DNA of 64,000 nucleotides from Doryteuthis pealeii (GCA_023376005.1 CM042157.1:17553102-17617101); one strand, 5' to 3'; positions 1 through 11,100 are shown, counted from the stretch's first letter. Notes: generated from the sequence alone by a model not told the origin. A program made the numbers and translations.

Positions 1-284
1 TCTTGTTTTTTTTTTATAAAGTCTTTTCGGTTATTTATTTCCTATAAGTCTAACATGATCAAAGGGAAACCGCACTTGACTGTTTGTTTTTTTATACTAA
101 TAAACATTTATTCTAATTTTTTTTTTTAAATAGTACAACACATTATTAAATTAAAAAAAAAAATAGTAGAGGATTATTTTCAAGTCTAAGAGATTTGGTT
201 GGTTGTTTAGTTGAATGACATATCAACCCTTCTTTTTTTGATTTGTTTAAAACATAAAATTCATGTGGATTTCATGTGGATTAA
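1..284. other. AT-rich start of window with repeat scraps
   Basis: Positions 41-83 match one arm of palindromic MITE family J (ttatttcctataagtctaac, then gggaaaccgcacttgactg). Positions about 195-230 carry a fragment of the SINE B tail (gacatatcaaccc). The rest is AT-rich with homopolymers and no credible open reading frame. Confidence 0.5.
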
Positions 285-645
285 TAAATTGGTTTGTTTT
301 AAGGCATATCAACCTCAGTGGGTGATTTAATGCTGACAAAGTTGTGAAATAAATTCATTCTTAATGCATAATACAATTTTGTTTATCAACTCATGTTTTT
401 CTATTTAACCCATAGATGGGACCCTAACAGATACTACCACTCTGGGTCAGAGTGGAGCAGGGAGCAATGGTGGTGAAGGGGTGTTCCACATTCCCCAAAC
501 CTCCAAAACTGGAACCTCACCATCGGATAGAGTTTAACATTATTCCCAGGACATGTAGACCCTCAGCCACTGCCTTCTAGCTTGCCATAAGGGCAATAGG
601 GTTGGGACAATCATGTAGTTGTTAGGACCCCAGAAGGAGATGGTA
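285..645 (-). repeat. SINE family B copy (3' tail at left)
   Basis: One of about a dozen copies of a 600-700 bp interspersed element. Shared landmarks are a tail (gttttacggcatatcaacc on the opposite strand), catagatgggaccctaacag, ctaccactccgggtcagagt and ccttctagca. Better-preserved copies have 10-12 bp target duplications (see 37148, 38754 and 45797) and a (aaacaaaacc)n-like 3' tail, so this is a non-LTR retroposon transcribed leftward. This copy is 5' truncated. Confidence 0.7.
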
Positions 646-728
646 GTGATGAAGTAAGGACAAAAAGACCCCATCACATTTCCTCTACTCACTCCCAATT
701 ATATACCCAGCAGATGAATGGGTATATG

Positions 729-926
729 ACATATTGGGTCATTTCCTATAACTCTAACATAAACAAAGGGGAACCACTCTTGACTGATAGATTATTTATT
801 TATTTATTTATTGATCTACTAGGAAAAAAGAAGTTAGGGTTAGTTTAATGGGAAAATAACTAATTTATCAGTCAAGAGTGGTTCCCCTTTGTTTATGTTG
901 GAGTTATGGGAAATAACCACACATTG
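729..926. mobile_element. Palindromic MITE family J, copy 1
   Basis: The element runs 737-918, with arms of about 55 bp (atttcctataactctaacat ... and its complement at the right). It is flanked by near-identical 8-bp duplications, acatattg (729-736) and acacattg (919-926). The centre holds gttagggttag, a telomere-like motif. The arms share gggaaccactcttgactg with copies at 17356 and 47886. It has no coding capacity. An 8-bp duplication fits hAT or Merlin-type transposition; the family is not decided by the termini (GGTTATTTCC). Confidence 0.8.
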
Positions 927-1029
927 TGTTAAGAATTCCAAGAAGTGGTTCAACTGTCAAAAAAATGTCCTGTATGTTAATGACTTATAATGCTTGACAG
1001 TATCTAACACCCTCTTTCACTGCCATTGT

Positions 1030-1321
1030 ATGAAATACTATTTGTATGAGCTGATTACCCCCCCCTCACTATTTGCCCTACCTTTGCTCTCTCTCTCTCT
1101 CTCTCTCTAAAGAGAAAAATATTATTTGTATGAGCTGATCACCCCCCCTCACTATTTTCCCTACCTTCACTCTCTCTCTCTCTCTCTAAAGAGAAAAATA
1201 CTATTTGTATGAGCTGATTACCCCCTCACTATTTGACCTACCTTCACTCTTTCTATCTCTCTTTCTCTCTAAAGAGAAAAATACTATTTGTACGAGCTGA
1301 TTACCCCCTCACTATTTTCCC

Positions 1322-1355
<34 letters not shown>

Positions 1356-1370
1356 AAGAGAAATATAGAG
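1030..1370. repeat. Four-unit tandem repeat with internal (CT)n
   Basis: Four units of about 80-90 bp. Each reads tactatttgtatgagctgat, then taccccctcactattt, a variable (CT)n run and aaagagaaaaata. The units differ mainly in the length of the CT run and by point changes, so this is a minisatellite with a microsatellite inside each unit. Confidence 0.85.
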
Positions 1371-2711
1371 TTGCAGTTATAACTGTGAAAACTCAAACTT
1401 GTTTAGCTAACACTAACATACATAATGTACAAGATAATAAGGTTATCTTAGAAATTATTCCATAAAATTACATAATGGAATAAACAGAAGCCTATTTTTC
1501 TAGTAATTAATAATCTCTAATGATAAATGCTAATGTCAGTATTTCAAATTTTTTCAACTCTGCTCCTAGAAGCCATAGCCCAAGATATCATACCATTTTG
1601 GAATCAGCAAATTAAAAACATTCCAGACCGAATCCAGATCCACAATCTTGGATTCTCAAGCTTTAATTTCATGTTCACACAAAAAAATGCAACAAGCAAG
1701 CACCAAAAATAAACTGACATTATGAGAAAGAAAATTATAAACAAATACACATTCCAATGGATATTTCTCTAGGACGATGTAAAACACATTAGCTTGGACT
1801 ATAGATAGAATTATCTTAGTCATCCCATCCCAGATATGATGTGGCATGCGGTCGGAAAAAAAAGTTATTTAAATACTTTTCATGTATACTACGTACCCCT
1901 AAAATAAACTGATATAATTATGGTAAGCTTCAAAATTCTTTGCCTCAAGGAAGTCTGATTAAATATACCAAATGACTGTAATCATCTGAACTGCACGAAA
2001 CTTAATGGCTGGTACAAGGCCACACTGATCTTTTAAACTCTTATTTCTCTTGGTTGCAGATTTAAAAAATCAAAAATAAATTAAACACCCTGGCAATCAG
2101 CACTCTCAAATAACATTTTATAATTCAAATTTAATTTCCAAAATTTATGGTGAATTTTTTTTCTAGAAAATAATCTCTCATAATAAAGTCAGTGTATCAC
2201 ATTTTTTCAACTTTACTCCTAGAGGCTGTAGCTCAACATATCATACCATTTTGGAATCGTGAACAAATTAATGAACAAATTAAAAACATTCTGGGCAAAT
2301 CCAGACCAGCAACCTGAAATTTTGAATTCTCAAGTTTTAATTACAGCAATTGTTTCTGGTAATTTTGTATGTGATTTTTGTGACACATTTTTTTGTATGA
2401 TAACAATTTTTATAACTTGGGAATACATTTTTGGAATAATCAAAATCAATTGCAAAATCCAGCAAAAGTCACTCATGAAATAAAAATAATGGTAGAGAAA
2501 TTAAGGACCTACATGCATCAAACCCTCTTTAAATTAAGTAGCAATAGAATTATCATCAAACTTTTAAAGGGTAAGCATAAATATGCCATTTATTATGCAG
2601 CTTTGCAATAAGTTTCAAATAGAAAAATTATATCATTGTTTTTGATGAAAGCTCTTGTTTGAAAAATATTTCTCAAGTGTAATAGAATATAATATATACT
2701 CTAGGTATAAA
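1371..2711. other. AT-rich repeat-derived sequence without genes
   Basis: Two related segments are visible: 1545-1610 and 2205-2255 both carry ctcctagaagccatagccca-like sequence followed by tatcataccattttggaatc. A motif at 2118-2170 (ttccaaaatttatggtgaat) recurs at 3000 and 3385. Short open frames here lack any recognisable domain. No gene is supported. Confidence 0.5.
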
Positions 2712-3287
2712 CAGAGATGCTGATAGGTACGCGTCCTGCATCCCTGATACATGAAAATCTAAAAGAACGCAGAAAATCATATCCATGCATCCCAGTGATT
2801 TTTGTTTTTTTTAGGTACAAGGTAGGGGTTAGGCGGCTACAATTTATTAAGAAACTTTAGTTGGGACCCATCAAATTTCCCGGGACTTATTCTCAATCAA
2901 AAACACGCTGCAAGAGCTAGCTTAATTGCTACCTTATAGGTCAGCTTTTAAGCTAGTAGAAAAATAAATTCAACAACCAGGATGACTTCTATAATTCAAA
3001 TCCATTTCCAAAATTTATGGTGAATTTTTTTTAATAGAAAATAATTTTTTCTTCCCCTACCATTTCCAGCTAACTGGAAATACATTTCAATATTTTCTTC
3101 GAAACCAATTACACTGTATGAGATACAAGGTAGGGTTTAGATGGCTTTAGTTGTTCACAGATAAAAACTCTACAATTTACTAAGAAACTTTAGTTGGGAC
3201 CCATCAAATTTCCCGGGGACTTATTGAAATCATATCCATGCATCCCAGGACACACTAAATTAAAAAGCTATCACCATCACTGCATAA
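2712..3287 (+). mobile_element. MITE family E, rearranged copy
   Basis: Family E is a TIR element of about 280 bp beginning gatgctgatagg and ending ctatcagcatc. Other copies are at 5318, 26490 and 30081. Here the two halves (2714-2890 and 3105-3287) are separated and partly duplicated; agaaactttagttgggaccc occurs twice, near 2850 and 3182. No coding capacity. Confidence 0.65.
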
Positions 3288-3460
3288 AGTGAAATTGTTG
3301 AGCCAAAAGTCCCAATTAAAAACATGCTGCAGGAGCTAGCGTAATTGCTATCTTAAAAAAATAAATTCAACACCCAGCTATAATTCAAATCAATTTCCAA
3401 AATTTATGGTGAATCTTTTATTTAATAGAAAATAATACATCATAAAACTCTAAAACATAA

Positions 3461-3707
3461 GAGAGAATGGACCATATGACCTTTAGGCACCCCTTTTACA
3501 ATCCCATTTCATAAGGACATATTTTTCATTTACACTGTCAAAATCCAGTTACAGGTTAGGGTTAGGGGTTAGTTTTATAATTTTTTTTTTAAACTAAAAT
3601 CATCTGTTAACAAACAACCGGATTTTGACAGTGTAAATGAAAAAAAAATGTCCTTATGAAACGAGATCGCAAAAGGAGTGCCGAAAGGTCATATAGTCCG
3701 AGAGAAT
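3461..3707. mobile_element. Palindromic MITE family K, copy 1
   Basis: The element spans 3469-3699 and begins ggaccatatgacctttaggc. The arms, about 100 bp each, are mirror copies (gtcaaaatccagttac on the left, accggattttgacagtgtaa on the right). An exact 8-bp target duplication, gagagaat, lies at 3461-3468 and 3700-3707. The centre holds gttagggttaggggttag. It is non-coding. The same signature recurs at 51821 and 63361. Confidence 0.85.
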
Positions 3708-3767
3708 AAACATTAAGATACTTGAAGCCTCAAAATCTTACATCAACCTTAAGCATCGGGTTGACTG

Positions 3768-3888
3768 CATAATAGACTTACATCCAAAGCACTATTTCCT
3801 GCGAGATCACACTAGTTAAGCAGCCAAGAATCTCTTCAGTACTTAGATGGGTGACTGCTTAGTAAGAACAGGTAATGTAAGCAACCTA
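3768..3888 (+). pseudogene. 5S rRNA-like pseudogene or 5S-derived SINE head
   Basis: The internal promoter region of 5S rRNA is recognisable: gatcacactagttaagcagc (A-box part), then cagtacttagatgggtgact (C-box part) and a 3' end like gtaatgtaagc. About 120 nt align to the 5S consensus with many substitutions, so it is not a working rRNA gene. No other 5S-like unit was seen in the window. Confidence 0.75.
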
Positions 3889-4339
3889 AAGCCTCTATAC
3901 CAGACTAAACAAAACTTAGTCAATGACAATAATCATTAACTATTTTGTCAGTTTTCAATGGGACGATGATAAAAAAAAACACTCAAACCTTGCCCTACAC
4001 AATACTATCTTCATTTGCCACTGTGTATAGATATATTTATCTATTTAAGAAAAGAGATTAAAGGTTTCTAAGAGTGTGTATGTGTATTTCAGTTTGTATA
4101 AAATCATGTATGATTATCCTTAATTTTATATTGATATATATATATATATATCAGTCATTTGCATTTGCTATTATTTTATCTTGCTATCTTAAAATTCAGG
4201 ATTTATTGGCCTCATAAAACCAAAATAAATATGACAACAATTCATGAATTAGTTTTTTTTATCCAACTACTCTTTACTTTTTTTGTTGTTCGTAGCAAAA
4301 ATTTAATAACACACAAAATATGTATTTATGCATGTATAT
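3889..4339. other. AT-rich spacer
   Basis: No gene or recognised repeat, apart from a (TA)n tract at about 4134-4151 and homopolymer runs. Confidence 0.4.
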
Positions 4340-4763
4340 TTTGTTTTATGGTATATCAACCACGGTGGGTCATTTAATGCTGGCAAAGTTATAAAAGATT
4401 TGTAACGATAGTTTGGAAGAAATATTTTTAAACTCAATTTTTTTTGTAAACAAATTTTCTATTTAACCATAGATGGGACGAAGAGGTACTACCACTCCAG
4501 GTCAGAGTGGACCAGGGAGCAATGGTGGAACCTCACCATCAGAGAGTTTAAGTGATTCCCAGGACATGAAGACCCTCAGCCATCACTTCTAGCATGTGAC
4601 CAGCCGACTGATCAGAGGGGGCTCTCCGAAGTAAGGGCCAAACGGAGTGTTGCATGTCATGGACTGCTCATCCACTTTGGTTCCATCCTTAAGCATCACG
4701 GGTCGCCACCCACAGCCAACAAGTGGCCCCATTGGGGGAGTCTTACCCCTCTGCAGAGGGACA
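4340..4763 (-). repeat. SINE family B copy
   Basis: It contains the family landmarks in order: tatatcaaccacggtgggtc, catagatgggac, ctaccactccaggtcagagt, gaccagccgactgatcagag, and near the 5' end gccaacaagtggccccattg and cccctctgcagagg. An internal deletion removes part of the middle. Confidence 0.75.
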
Positions 4764-4882
4764 CATAAAATAAAGTCTTAAATTTACATATACAGGTAAG
4801 TTTATATAAAAGCAGATAATGGCAAAGATAAAAATTTATATATAATACATAAACAAAAGCTACTTTTAGAAATTGATCATTC

Positions 4883-5270
4883 CTATATATATATATATAT
4901 ATATCATACACACATACAGTGATACCTTGACTTACAAGTTTAATTCATTCCACTTGTAACTCAATTTCCTTGTGTATCAAATCAAATAGTACTGTATTGT
5001 ATAAAAAAATAATGAAACAGAATGTAATGAATTATGCACTGTAATATATTTTAATGTTTTTTTTATAAAAAATATTTTTCTTTTTGCAATAAATTTAGAA
5101 ACTTAAATATTTTTAGTGAACTTATTAACATAAGTGCATTTGAAGCTTACTCGTACCTTAAATTTGAGCTTTCAACACAAAGCAAAAAAATCAACTGACT
5201 CACAGCTCGTAACTTAGAAAACATCTAAGTTGGGGCGCTCGTAAATCAAGGTACCTCTGCGTATGTGATT

Positions 5271-5317
<47 letters not shown>
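4883..5317. other. Microsatellites and AT-rich spacer
   Basis: (TA)n at 4884-4904 and (TA)n(CA)n at 5270-5320 bracket AT-rich sequence. It includes gataccttgacttacaagtt and its mirrored counterpart near 5215-5255 (cgtaaatcaaggtacctctg), suggesting another degraded inverted-repeat element of about 340 bp. Confidence 0.5.
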
Positions 5318-5321
<4 letters not shown>

Positions 5322-5590
5322 TGCTGATAGGTATGCTTCCTGCATCCCCAAGGCACAAAAATCTAAAAGGATGCAATAAAATCGTATCCATGAATCCCAG
5401 TATTTTTCTTTTTTCTTCCCTCACCATTTCAAGCTAACTGTAAATACATTCAATAGTTTTCAAGAAACGTATTACACAAGATAGGTTACAAGGTAGGAGT
5501 TAGACAGCATGAATTTTCCTGGTGACTCATTCAAAGCAAATATGTGTGTCCCAGGACGCACTAAATCAAAAAGCTATCAGCATCACTGTA
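5318..5590 (+). mobile_element. MITE family E copy
   Basis: It starts agatgctgataggtatgc and ends aagctatcagcatcactg, with inverted ends of about 14 bp next to TA dinucleotides, as expected for a Tc1/mariner-like MITE. It is inserted beside a (CA)n/(TA)n tract. Non-coding. Confidence 0.75.
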
Positions 5591-5744
5591 TATATATTTA
5601 AGCAAAAATACTTTTTATCTCACCTTAGCTTATCTATAACTATTAGTTTCATGTATTTATATAAAAATAAAAAAATCTTTTATCAAAACATGGCCAGCTC
5701 AGATTAATCATTATATACTATAATTTATGGCTCCATACACAATC

Positions 5745-5911
5745 CCCACAGTGATGCTCCAGAAGTGGAACTTCACCATCAGATAAAGTTTAACATCATA
5801 CCCAGGCCATGATGACCCTCAGCTACCACCTTCTAGCACATATGATAAAAAGGGTTGGGGGTTGCCATAAGGGCAATAGTGTTGGGACAATCATATAGGT
5901 GCTAGGGGTTT
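5745..5911 (-). repeat. SINE family B fragment abutting LINE relic
   Basis: It carries ccaccttctagcacatatga and aatcatataggtgctagggg. It ends where the LINE reverse transcriptase relic begins. Confidence 0.65.
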
Positions 5912-5914
5912 CTT

Positions 5915-6195
5915 TGGGAAAGCCATGTACTAGAAGTATTTACTCCATCTTTCCTCTGTGTATGGAATCAAATACCTTGCAGAAATCTACAAAAAAATGT
6001 GTTGCTTGAAATCTTTTTGCATGTACTCTTTCGATTATTCTACAATTTGACAAAATCTGAGAAATTGTGGATCGATTTCTGCAAAAACCATTCTGATTTT
6101 TCAACTTCAGGTTGGATATCATTGCAAAGTAGAGCATTATAAACATTAGCAGCTACAGCAGTAAGAGTTATCTGCCCCTGTAATTCTTAGTGATA
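5915..6195 (-). pseudogene. LINE reverse transcriptase relic
   Basis: Read leftward, the fragment encodes part of a non-LTR reverse transcriptase. An upstream TLTAVAANVYNALL-like segment sits in another frame. It is followed by QNGFCRNRSTISQILSNCRI and a catalytic-domain block FVDFCKVFDSIHRGKME, matching the family pattern FVDFxKAFDSIHR. At least one frameshift and loss of both ends make it dead. It resembles the LINE whose C-terminus occurs at 47063-47575. Confidence 0.8.
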
Positions 6196-6284
6196 AGAAG
6201 ATTGCCTCAAAGCTACATTCTTTTTACTGATTGGTCAAATAATTATTTTTTTTATTCATCTATTTGACCTTATAATGTAAAAAA

Positions 6285-6507
6285 AGTAAAGTCGTCAGGG
6301 CGGCCTAATGTCGGTATCAGCCATGCAGCGAGGGAGTCTCTCCCCTTTTCACTAGCACTAGACCAAGGAGATTATTTTAGCGTCTGAGGTGGAGTGCCAC
6401 ACCTACCATCAGCTCCTTCACTGTGCTACTCATACGCTGAGTTGGCGAGGGCGGGTATCGAACTAGGAACCTTGTGGTTTCTAGCCGAACGCTCTACCGA
6501 CTGAGCT
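6285..6507 (-). repeat. tRNA-derived SINE family C copy
   Basis: The head on the minus strand is agctcagtcggtagagcgtt (A-box), then a B-box like tagttcgatacccgccctcg. The body is gtggcactccacctcagacg-like and the end is ccgccctgacgactttactt-like. There are eight copies in the window. In the best copy (31449) the head pairs GGGCCGG with CCGGCCC like an acceptor stem; the head is closest to tRNA-Lys by eye. Confidence 0.85.
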
Positions 6508-6601
6508 TTTGATGTAATTGATTTTATACTAAAAACAATTTAATATTAAAACTATTAATTTGCTTCTCCTCCATGTTTTTCTTTATTTCAATAGTGTGAA
6601 A

Positions 6602-6639
<38 letters not shown>

Positions 6640-7004
6640 CAAAATACATTTTTTCTTTCAGAATGTTCTTCCATAAATGTAAATTCTGCATCATTTAGAA
6701 TTGATTCAAAGCCAAAATTATTCTAAGCCCTCAAATTATTTGTTTTGAAGCTATTCAAAATGGCAGCAAATCAAACAGTACACCAAACTTGAACCAACAC
6801 CAATCATCAAATTTTTGGTGATTGAGAATTGTAAACTATGTGATATCTACAGAAGAATAAGTGATGCATTAGGAGAAGAATGTTTTAGTCCAAAAAATGT
6901 TTACAAATGGACTTAACCTTTTATCTAATACTGTCATCAACAATAATGTCTCAAATGATTGACAAGCTAGTATCACTGACCCTTTACTACTGAATAGTTC
7001 TAAC
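6508..7004. other. AT-rich spacer with poly(T) run
   Basis: It includes a T-run at about 6606-6634. The segment 6700-6970 resembles a degraded transposase region, but I cannot name it. No supported gene. Confidence 0.3.
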
Positions 7005-7520
7005 TCGAAACCATTGTTTTTTTACTCGAAACCTTCTTTTTTTTTTTTAAACTCTAAACCCTTGTTTTTTTTTTCTTTAACTCTAAACCATTTTTTTTTA
7101 TAACTTTAAACCATTGTTTTTTTTTTATAACTTTAAACCATTGTTTTTTTTTATAACTTTAAACCATTGTTTTTTTTTATAACTTAAACCATTGTTTTTT
7201 TTTATAACTTTAAACATTGTTTTTTTTTTTATAACTTTAAACCATTGTTTTTTTTTTATAACTTTAAACCATTGTTTTTTTTTTATAACTTTAAACCATT
7301 GTTTTTTTTTAAAAACTCTAAACCATTGTTTTTTTTTAAACTCTAAACCATTGTTTTTTGTTGTTTTTTTAACTCTAAACCATTGTTTTTTTTGTTTTTT
7401 TGTTAACTCTAAAACCATTTTTTTATCAACTCTAAACCATTGTTTTTTTTGTTTTTTTTTTTGGGGGGGAGGGGTTAACTATAAACCATTTCTTCTTTTT
7501 TTTTAAACTCTAAACCATTT
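7005..7520. repeat. Minisatellite, unit about 25 bp
   Basis: Roughly 18-20 units of tataactttaaaccattg plus a T run of 8-11. Units change to aactctaaaccattg toward the right. The open frames across it on both strands are artefacts of the repeat. Confidence 0.9.
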
Positions 7521-7740
7521 TCTAAGAGCTACCAATCTCAGGCGTTTTCAGGTGGTTTGGGGCACTCTAGTAGATAAAGGGTTAACATAAGTTTTCCACT
7601 ATGAGACGAAGTTGAAATGACGGTCTATGGAGTTAAAGAAAAAATTATAGGCGCAGCTGTCAGTAAAGAAGGTCATGCTGACAGTCTATTGGAACATAAA
7701 AGGTTTTATCACTTGATTTCCTTGAAAAAGGTACTGTAAA

Positions 7741-8160
7741 CAGTGCTTCCTATTAGCATTCCCAGTTGATTTTTTTTTATTTGATGTTATTGTTATTTAA
7801 TCATGTTAGTTATATATAGCTGTGTAAATGGAGTTCAGAACTGTTTGAATTATACAAATATCCCTAGTGGTTCAAAAGTTATGAGAATTTAAAGCTCCAA
7901 AATTGGGGGTATAAAAGTGGATATGATTTTGATAAAAAATATGTCAACTCATGGACCAATTCAGAACAAGAAATTCAGTAATTTCTTCACCATTTCTTTA
8001 TTTTTGGAGCAATTTTGATAAAACTTTTTGATAAAACTTTGCATTTGTATGTAAAATTGTATGTTCTTTTTGATTCTGGACTTAAATTTTATGTATCTCC
8101 ATGCTAGAACTCAATATTTGGGGAATAAAAAGTAGGCATATCAAGATTTTTGTGGTTTTT
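7741..8160 (+). repeat. Dispersed repeat shared with 10746-11100
   Basis: Both copies share attcccagttgattttt, gtgtaaatggagttcagaac, a block around ccaaaattgggggtataaaa and aatttcttcaccatttcttt. A shorter reverse copy lies near 21730-21815. No coding capacity. Class unknown. Confidence 0.75.
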
Positions 8161-8161
8161 T

Positions 8162-8325
8162 TTAACCATCTATGGGTTAAATACAAAAGCATGAGTTTAT
8201 AAACAAAATTTGATTATCCATTAAGAATTAATTTATTTCAAAACTTTGTCGGCATTAAATGACCCACTGAGGTTGATATGCAATAAAACAAAACAAAACA
8301 AAACAGACCAAACCAAACAGTATCA
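8162..8325 (+). repeat. SINE family B 3' end, plus orientation
   Basis: The 3' part reads ccatctatgggttaaat, attaaatgacccactgaggt and then a clear (aaaac)n/(aaacc)n tail at 8281-8320. This copy fixes the polarity of family B: the simple tail is its 3' end. Confidence 0.8.
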
Positions 8326-8719
8326 TGAGCAGAAGAAGAATCTTACCAAATTGACCCCGTTTTTGGCTTCAGTACACACTGAGTTAATTTCACAATAATA
8401 ACATTGAACTTTACTCTATATTGAAAGCTGCTTATCAAATTGTGAAAGAGTAGGTCAACTTTTGACAGGTGGATTAGTAGTAATCAAGCTTGGTTGCTTA
8501 ATTTAAGTGTTTTAAAGAAAGGGACTAATTGGAGAACATTTATACTCAGGAAAGTCAAAAAGTTTTGCAATATTTTGATATGTACTATATTGTGGCACAT
8601 ACTTCACATGACCAACACAGTTCAAAACAATGGAAGGTACCTGCTGTAGTTGATTGTATTGTGATAGTTGGTGCACTGTCATATTGTGCATTGCTTCATA
8701 CACATATTATGGACTCTCT
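8326..8719. other. Unassigned spacer
   Basis: No recognisable gene, splice-flanked exon or repeat. The short open frames on both strands overlap each other and show no domain. Confidence 0.35.
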
Positions 8720-9113
8720 CGTCGATTTTCGATGCATGAGGGTTCACACACACAATGAACACCCACACTGATTTGTTTATAGTGGTGAAGGCTTGTGTTG
8801 GACCATCCACACTTTTTGGCACAGTCAATAGGAAAGAATTGGTGCATCAAGGGTTGCTACAAACCCAATCAACGACCGACCTCAGGAATTTTGAATTCAG
8901 AGTTATCCCTCTCCTAACTGGTTACCTACCCAAGGATGAAGGGCCCAGTTGCCCTACTATTTAACCCATAGCTGGAGGGAGAATATATGGATCATACCTT
9001 TCCAAAGGGTATTAGCGCTATGTTAAATGCCAACAGCTTCATCTAGGAAATTGAACTCAAATCGACAAGTCCATTTTCCACGACTCTAACCACTAGCCCA
9101 CACGCCTCCATAT
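8720..9113 (-). repeat. Chimeric SINE family A copy with shared 5' segment
   Basis: The right part is SINE A on the minus strand: tRNA-like head near 9080-9110, body tagctggagggagaatatat, cctttccaaagggtattagc. The left part (about 8770-8885, ttgtgttggaccatccacac ... caacgaccgacctcagg) is not in other A copies but is shared with the copy at 10446. The two copies therefore descend from one chimeric element. Confidence 0.7.
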
Positions 9114-9126
9114 ACATATATATATA

Positions 9127-9318
9127 ATGGACACAGCAAGATGCGTTCAAATTCTGGATGCAGCTGTTTGCATTTCCCATAGCATTAATACCTCTGGAAA
9201 AGGTATGAATCCAGTTATACTCGCTCCAGCTATGGGTAAATAATAGGACAGACTGGGCTTTTTAACCTTGGCTAGGCCACCAGTCTAAGAGAAGGAAAAC
9301 TCTGAATTCAAACTAAGG
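9127..9318 (+). repeat. SINE family A copy, inverted relative to its neighbour
   Basis: Carries gaaaaggtatgaatccagtt, ccagctatgggtaaataata and gagaaggaaaactctgaatt. With the copy ending at 9113 it forms a head-to-head pair around a short (TA)n at 9114-9126. Confidence 0.75.
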
Positions 9319-10445
9319 GGCTCTCTTTTTGTTAGTTGTTCCTCCTTCTAACCAAAAATCAACACGATCTAAGACATTATTTATAGGAAAAACAGACAAT
9401 TCCATTCCGATTCTTTAGGTACTATCTAATATATTGTATAAATAAAGTATATGACATAAAGAAACTAAACCAAACACTAATTTCATTCTTTCCACTAAGA
9501 CAAAGTAACAACCAAGAAATTTCTTTTTTTTTTTAATGTTCACAGAGTAATATGAACTGAAAACCAAAAATAAGAATGTCAGCAGAAAGAATGACCCCCA
9601 ACCAAAAAAAAAGACGACATTCCTTCTGTATTATGTTACATTTTACTACACAATAGTTTTAATCTCATTTTTTTTTTTTATCTTTCTCCAAACAGAATTT
9701 TTTAATCTTTTTTCTTTTTCATAAAAGCTGAATGCAGTATGAGATTCTTGTTGAAAGATTGAAATCAATATTACAGACTTCACAACTTAAAACAGATGAC
9801 AGCAACTGATTATTCCAATTTATTATTCACTTAGTTATGTCTGGTGTAAAATAGAAAATGAACATGACAAGACAAGTTCAAATCCTGGACAAGGTTGTTT
9901 GCATTTCCCATAAAATTAATTTTTGAAATTCTAGAAACCATTGTTGTTGTTGTATCCCGGTTAATCCATATTGCATATTTGATTGTACGATACAACACTG
10001 GATATATTTTGTGGGGTTTCACATCAGTGGGGGGGGGTTGTGCAAATAAAACCATTGAGAGGAAACCCTTAAACAGTACACATTCTCTCCTAATGACCCC
10101 AAAACCAAATACATAACAAAACAAACATAACAAAACAACCATGGAGTTGAACTTCTCGTTGGTTTTGCTATTGGAACGAAGAGCATTCTACAGTCCGCTC
10201 ACTTTCTGGTGAGTTTCAGTTACTTATCAAGTAACTTTCTTCTTGTATCCTGGTTAATCCAAGTTTGTAGTAAGCCTCCAATTGAGAGATAGATCAGCCA
10301 TCTTTCCTTGGCGTTGATATTCCAGTGAATGATATCCAGACAGAGAACAATAAGCTTTATTGTCCCACCAGTTTATTGGCTATTTCTTACCGGAATTTGC
10401 TGCTATTACAGCAGGTATGGTCTATATATATATATATATATATAT
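9319..10445. other. Spacer with a SINE A head fragment
   Basis: A SINE A head fragment lies at 9843-9926 (caagttcaaatcctggacaa). The block 10140-10320 (ggaacgaagagcattctaca, then tcttgtatcctggttaatcc) shares cccggttaatcc-like phrases with 9955. No gene is supported. A (TA)n tract sits at 10421-10446. Confidence 0.45.
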
Positions 10446-10748
10446 TATGGATTCTCTCATCACAGAGATTTGTTTATAGTGGTGAAGACTTGTGTTGGAC
10501 CATCCACACTTTTTGGCACAGTCGATAGGAAAGAATTGGTGCATCAAGGGTTGCCACAAACCCAATCAACGACCGACCTCAGGAATTTTGAATTCAGAGT
10601 TATCCTCTCCTAGACTGGTTACCTACCCAAGGTTGAAGGGCCCAGTCTGCCCTACTATTTAACCTATAACTGGAGGGATAATATATGGATTCATACCTTT
10701 CCCAAGGGTATTAGTGCTATGTGAAATGCCAACAGCTTTGTCTAGGAA
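10446..10748 (-). repeat. Chimeric SINE family A copy
   Basis: Same chimeric structure as 8720-9113. The left segment is ttgtgttggaccatccacac ... gacctcagg, followed by SINE A body reading leftward. It ends at tagctttgtctaggaata without the tRNA head. Confidence 0.7.
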
Positions 10749-11100
10749 TATAGCATTCACAGTTGATTTTTTTGATTTGAGGTTATTGTTATTCAATCAT
10801 CTTAGTTAGAGCTGTTTAAATGGAGTTCAAAACTGTTTGAATTATGCAAATATCTCCAGTGGTTCAAAAGCTATGAGAATTTAAAACCCCAAAATTGGGG
10901 GTACAAAAGTGGACATGATTGTATTTAAAAAAATATGTCAAATCACAGACCAATTCAAAACAAAAGAAATTCAGTAATTTCTTCACCATTTCTTTATTTT
11001 TGGAGCAATTTTGATAAAACTTAGCATTCTTATGTAAAATTTTATGTTCTTTCTGATTCTATACTGTATCTATATGCTGTAACCCATAATTTAGAGAATA
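10749..11100 (+). repeat. Dispersed repeat, second copy of 7741-8160
   Basis: Collinear with the first copy (acagttgatttttt ... gggggtacaaaagtgg ... atttcttcaccatttctt), with about 10-15% difference by eye. Confidence 0.75.

Noticed and set aside
7125..7506. Repetitive open frames on both strands
   Set aside because: Translation of the 25-bp minisatellite.
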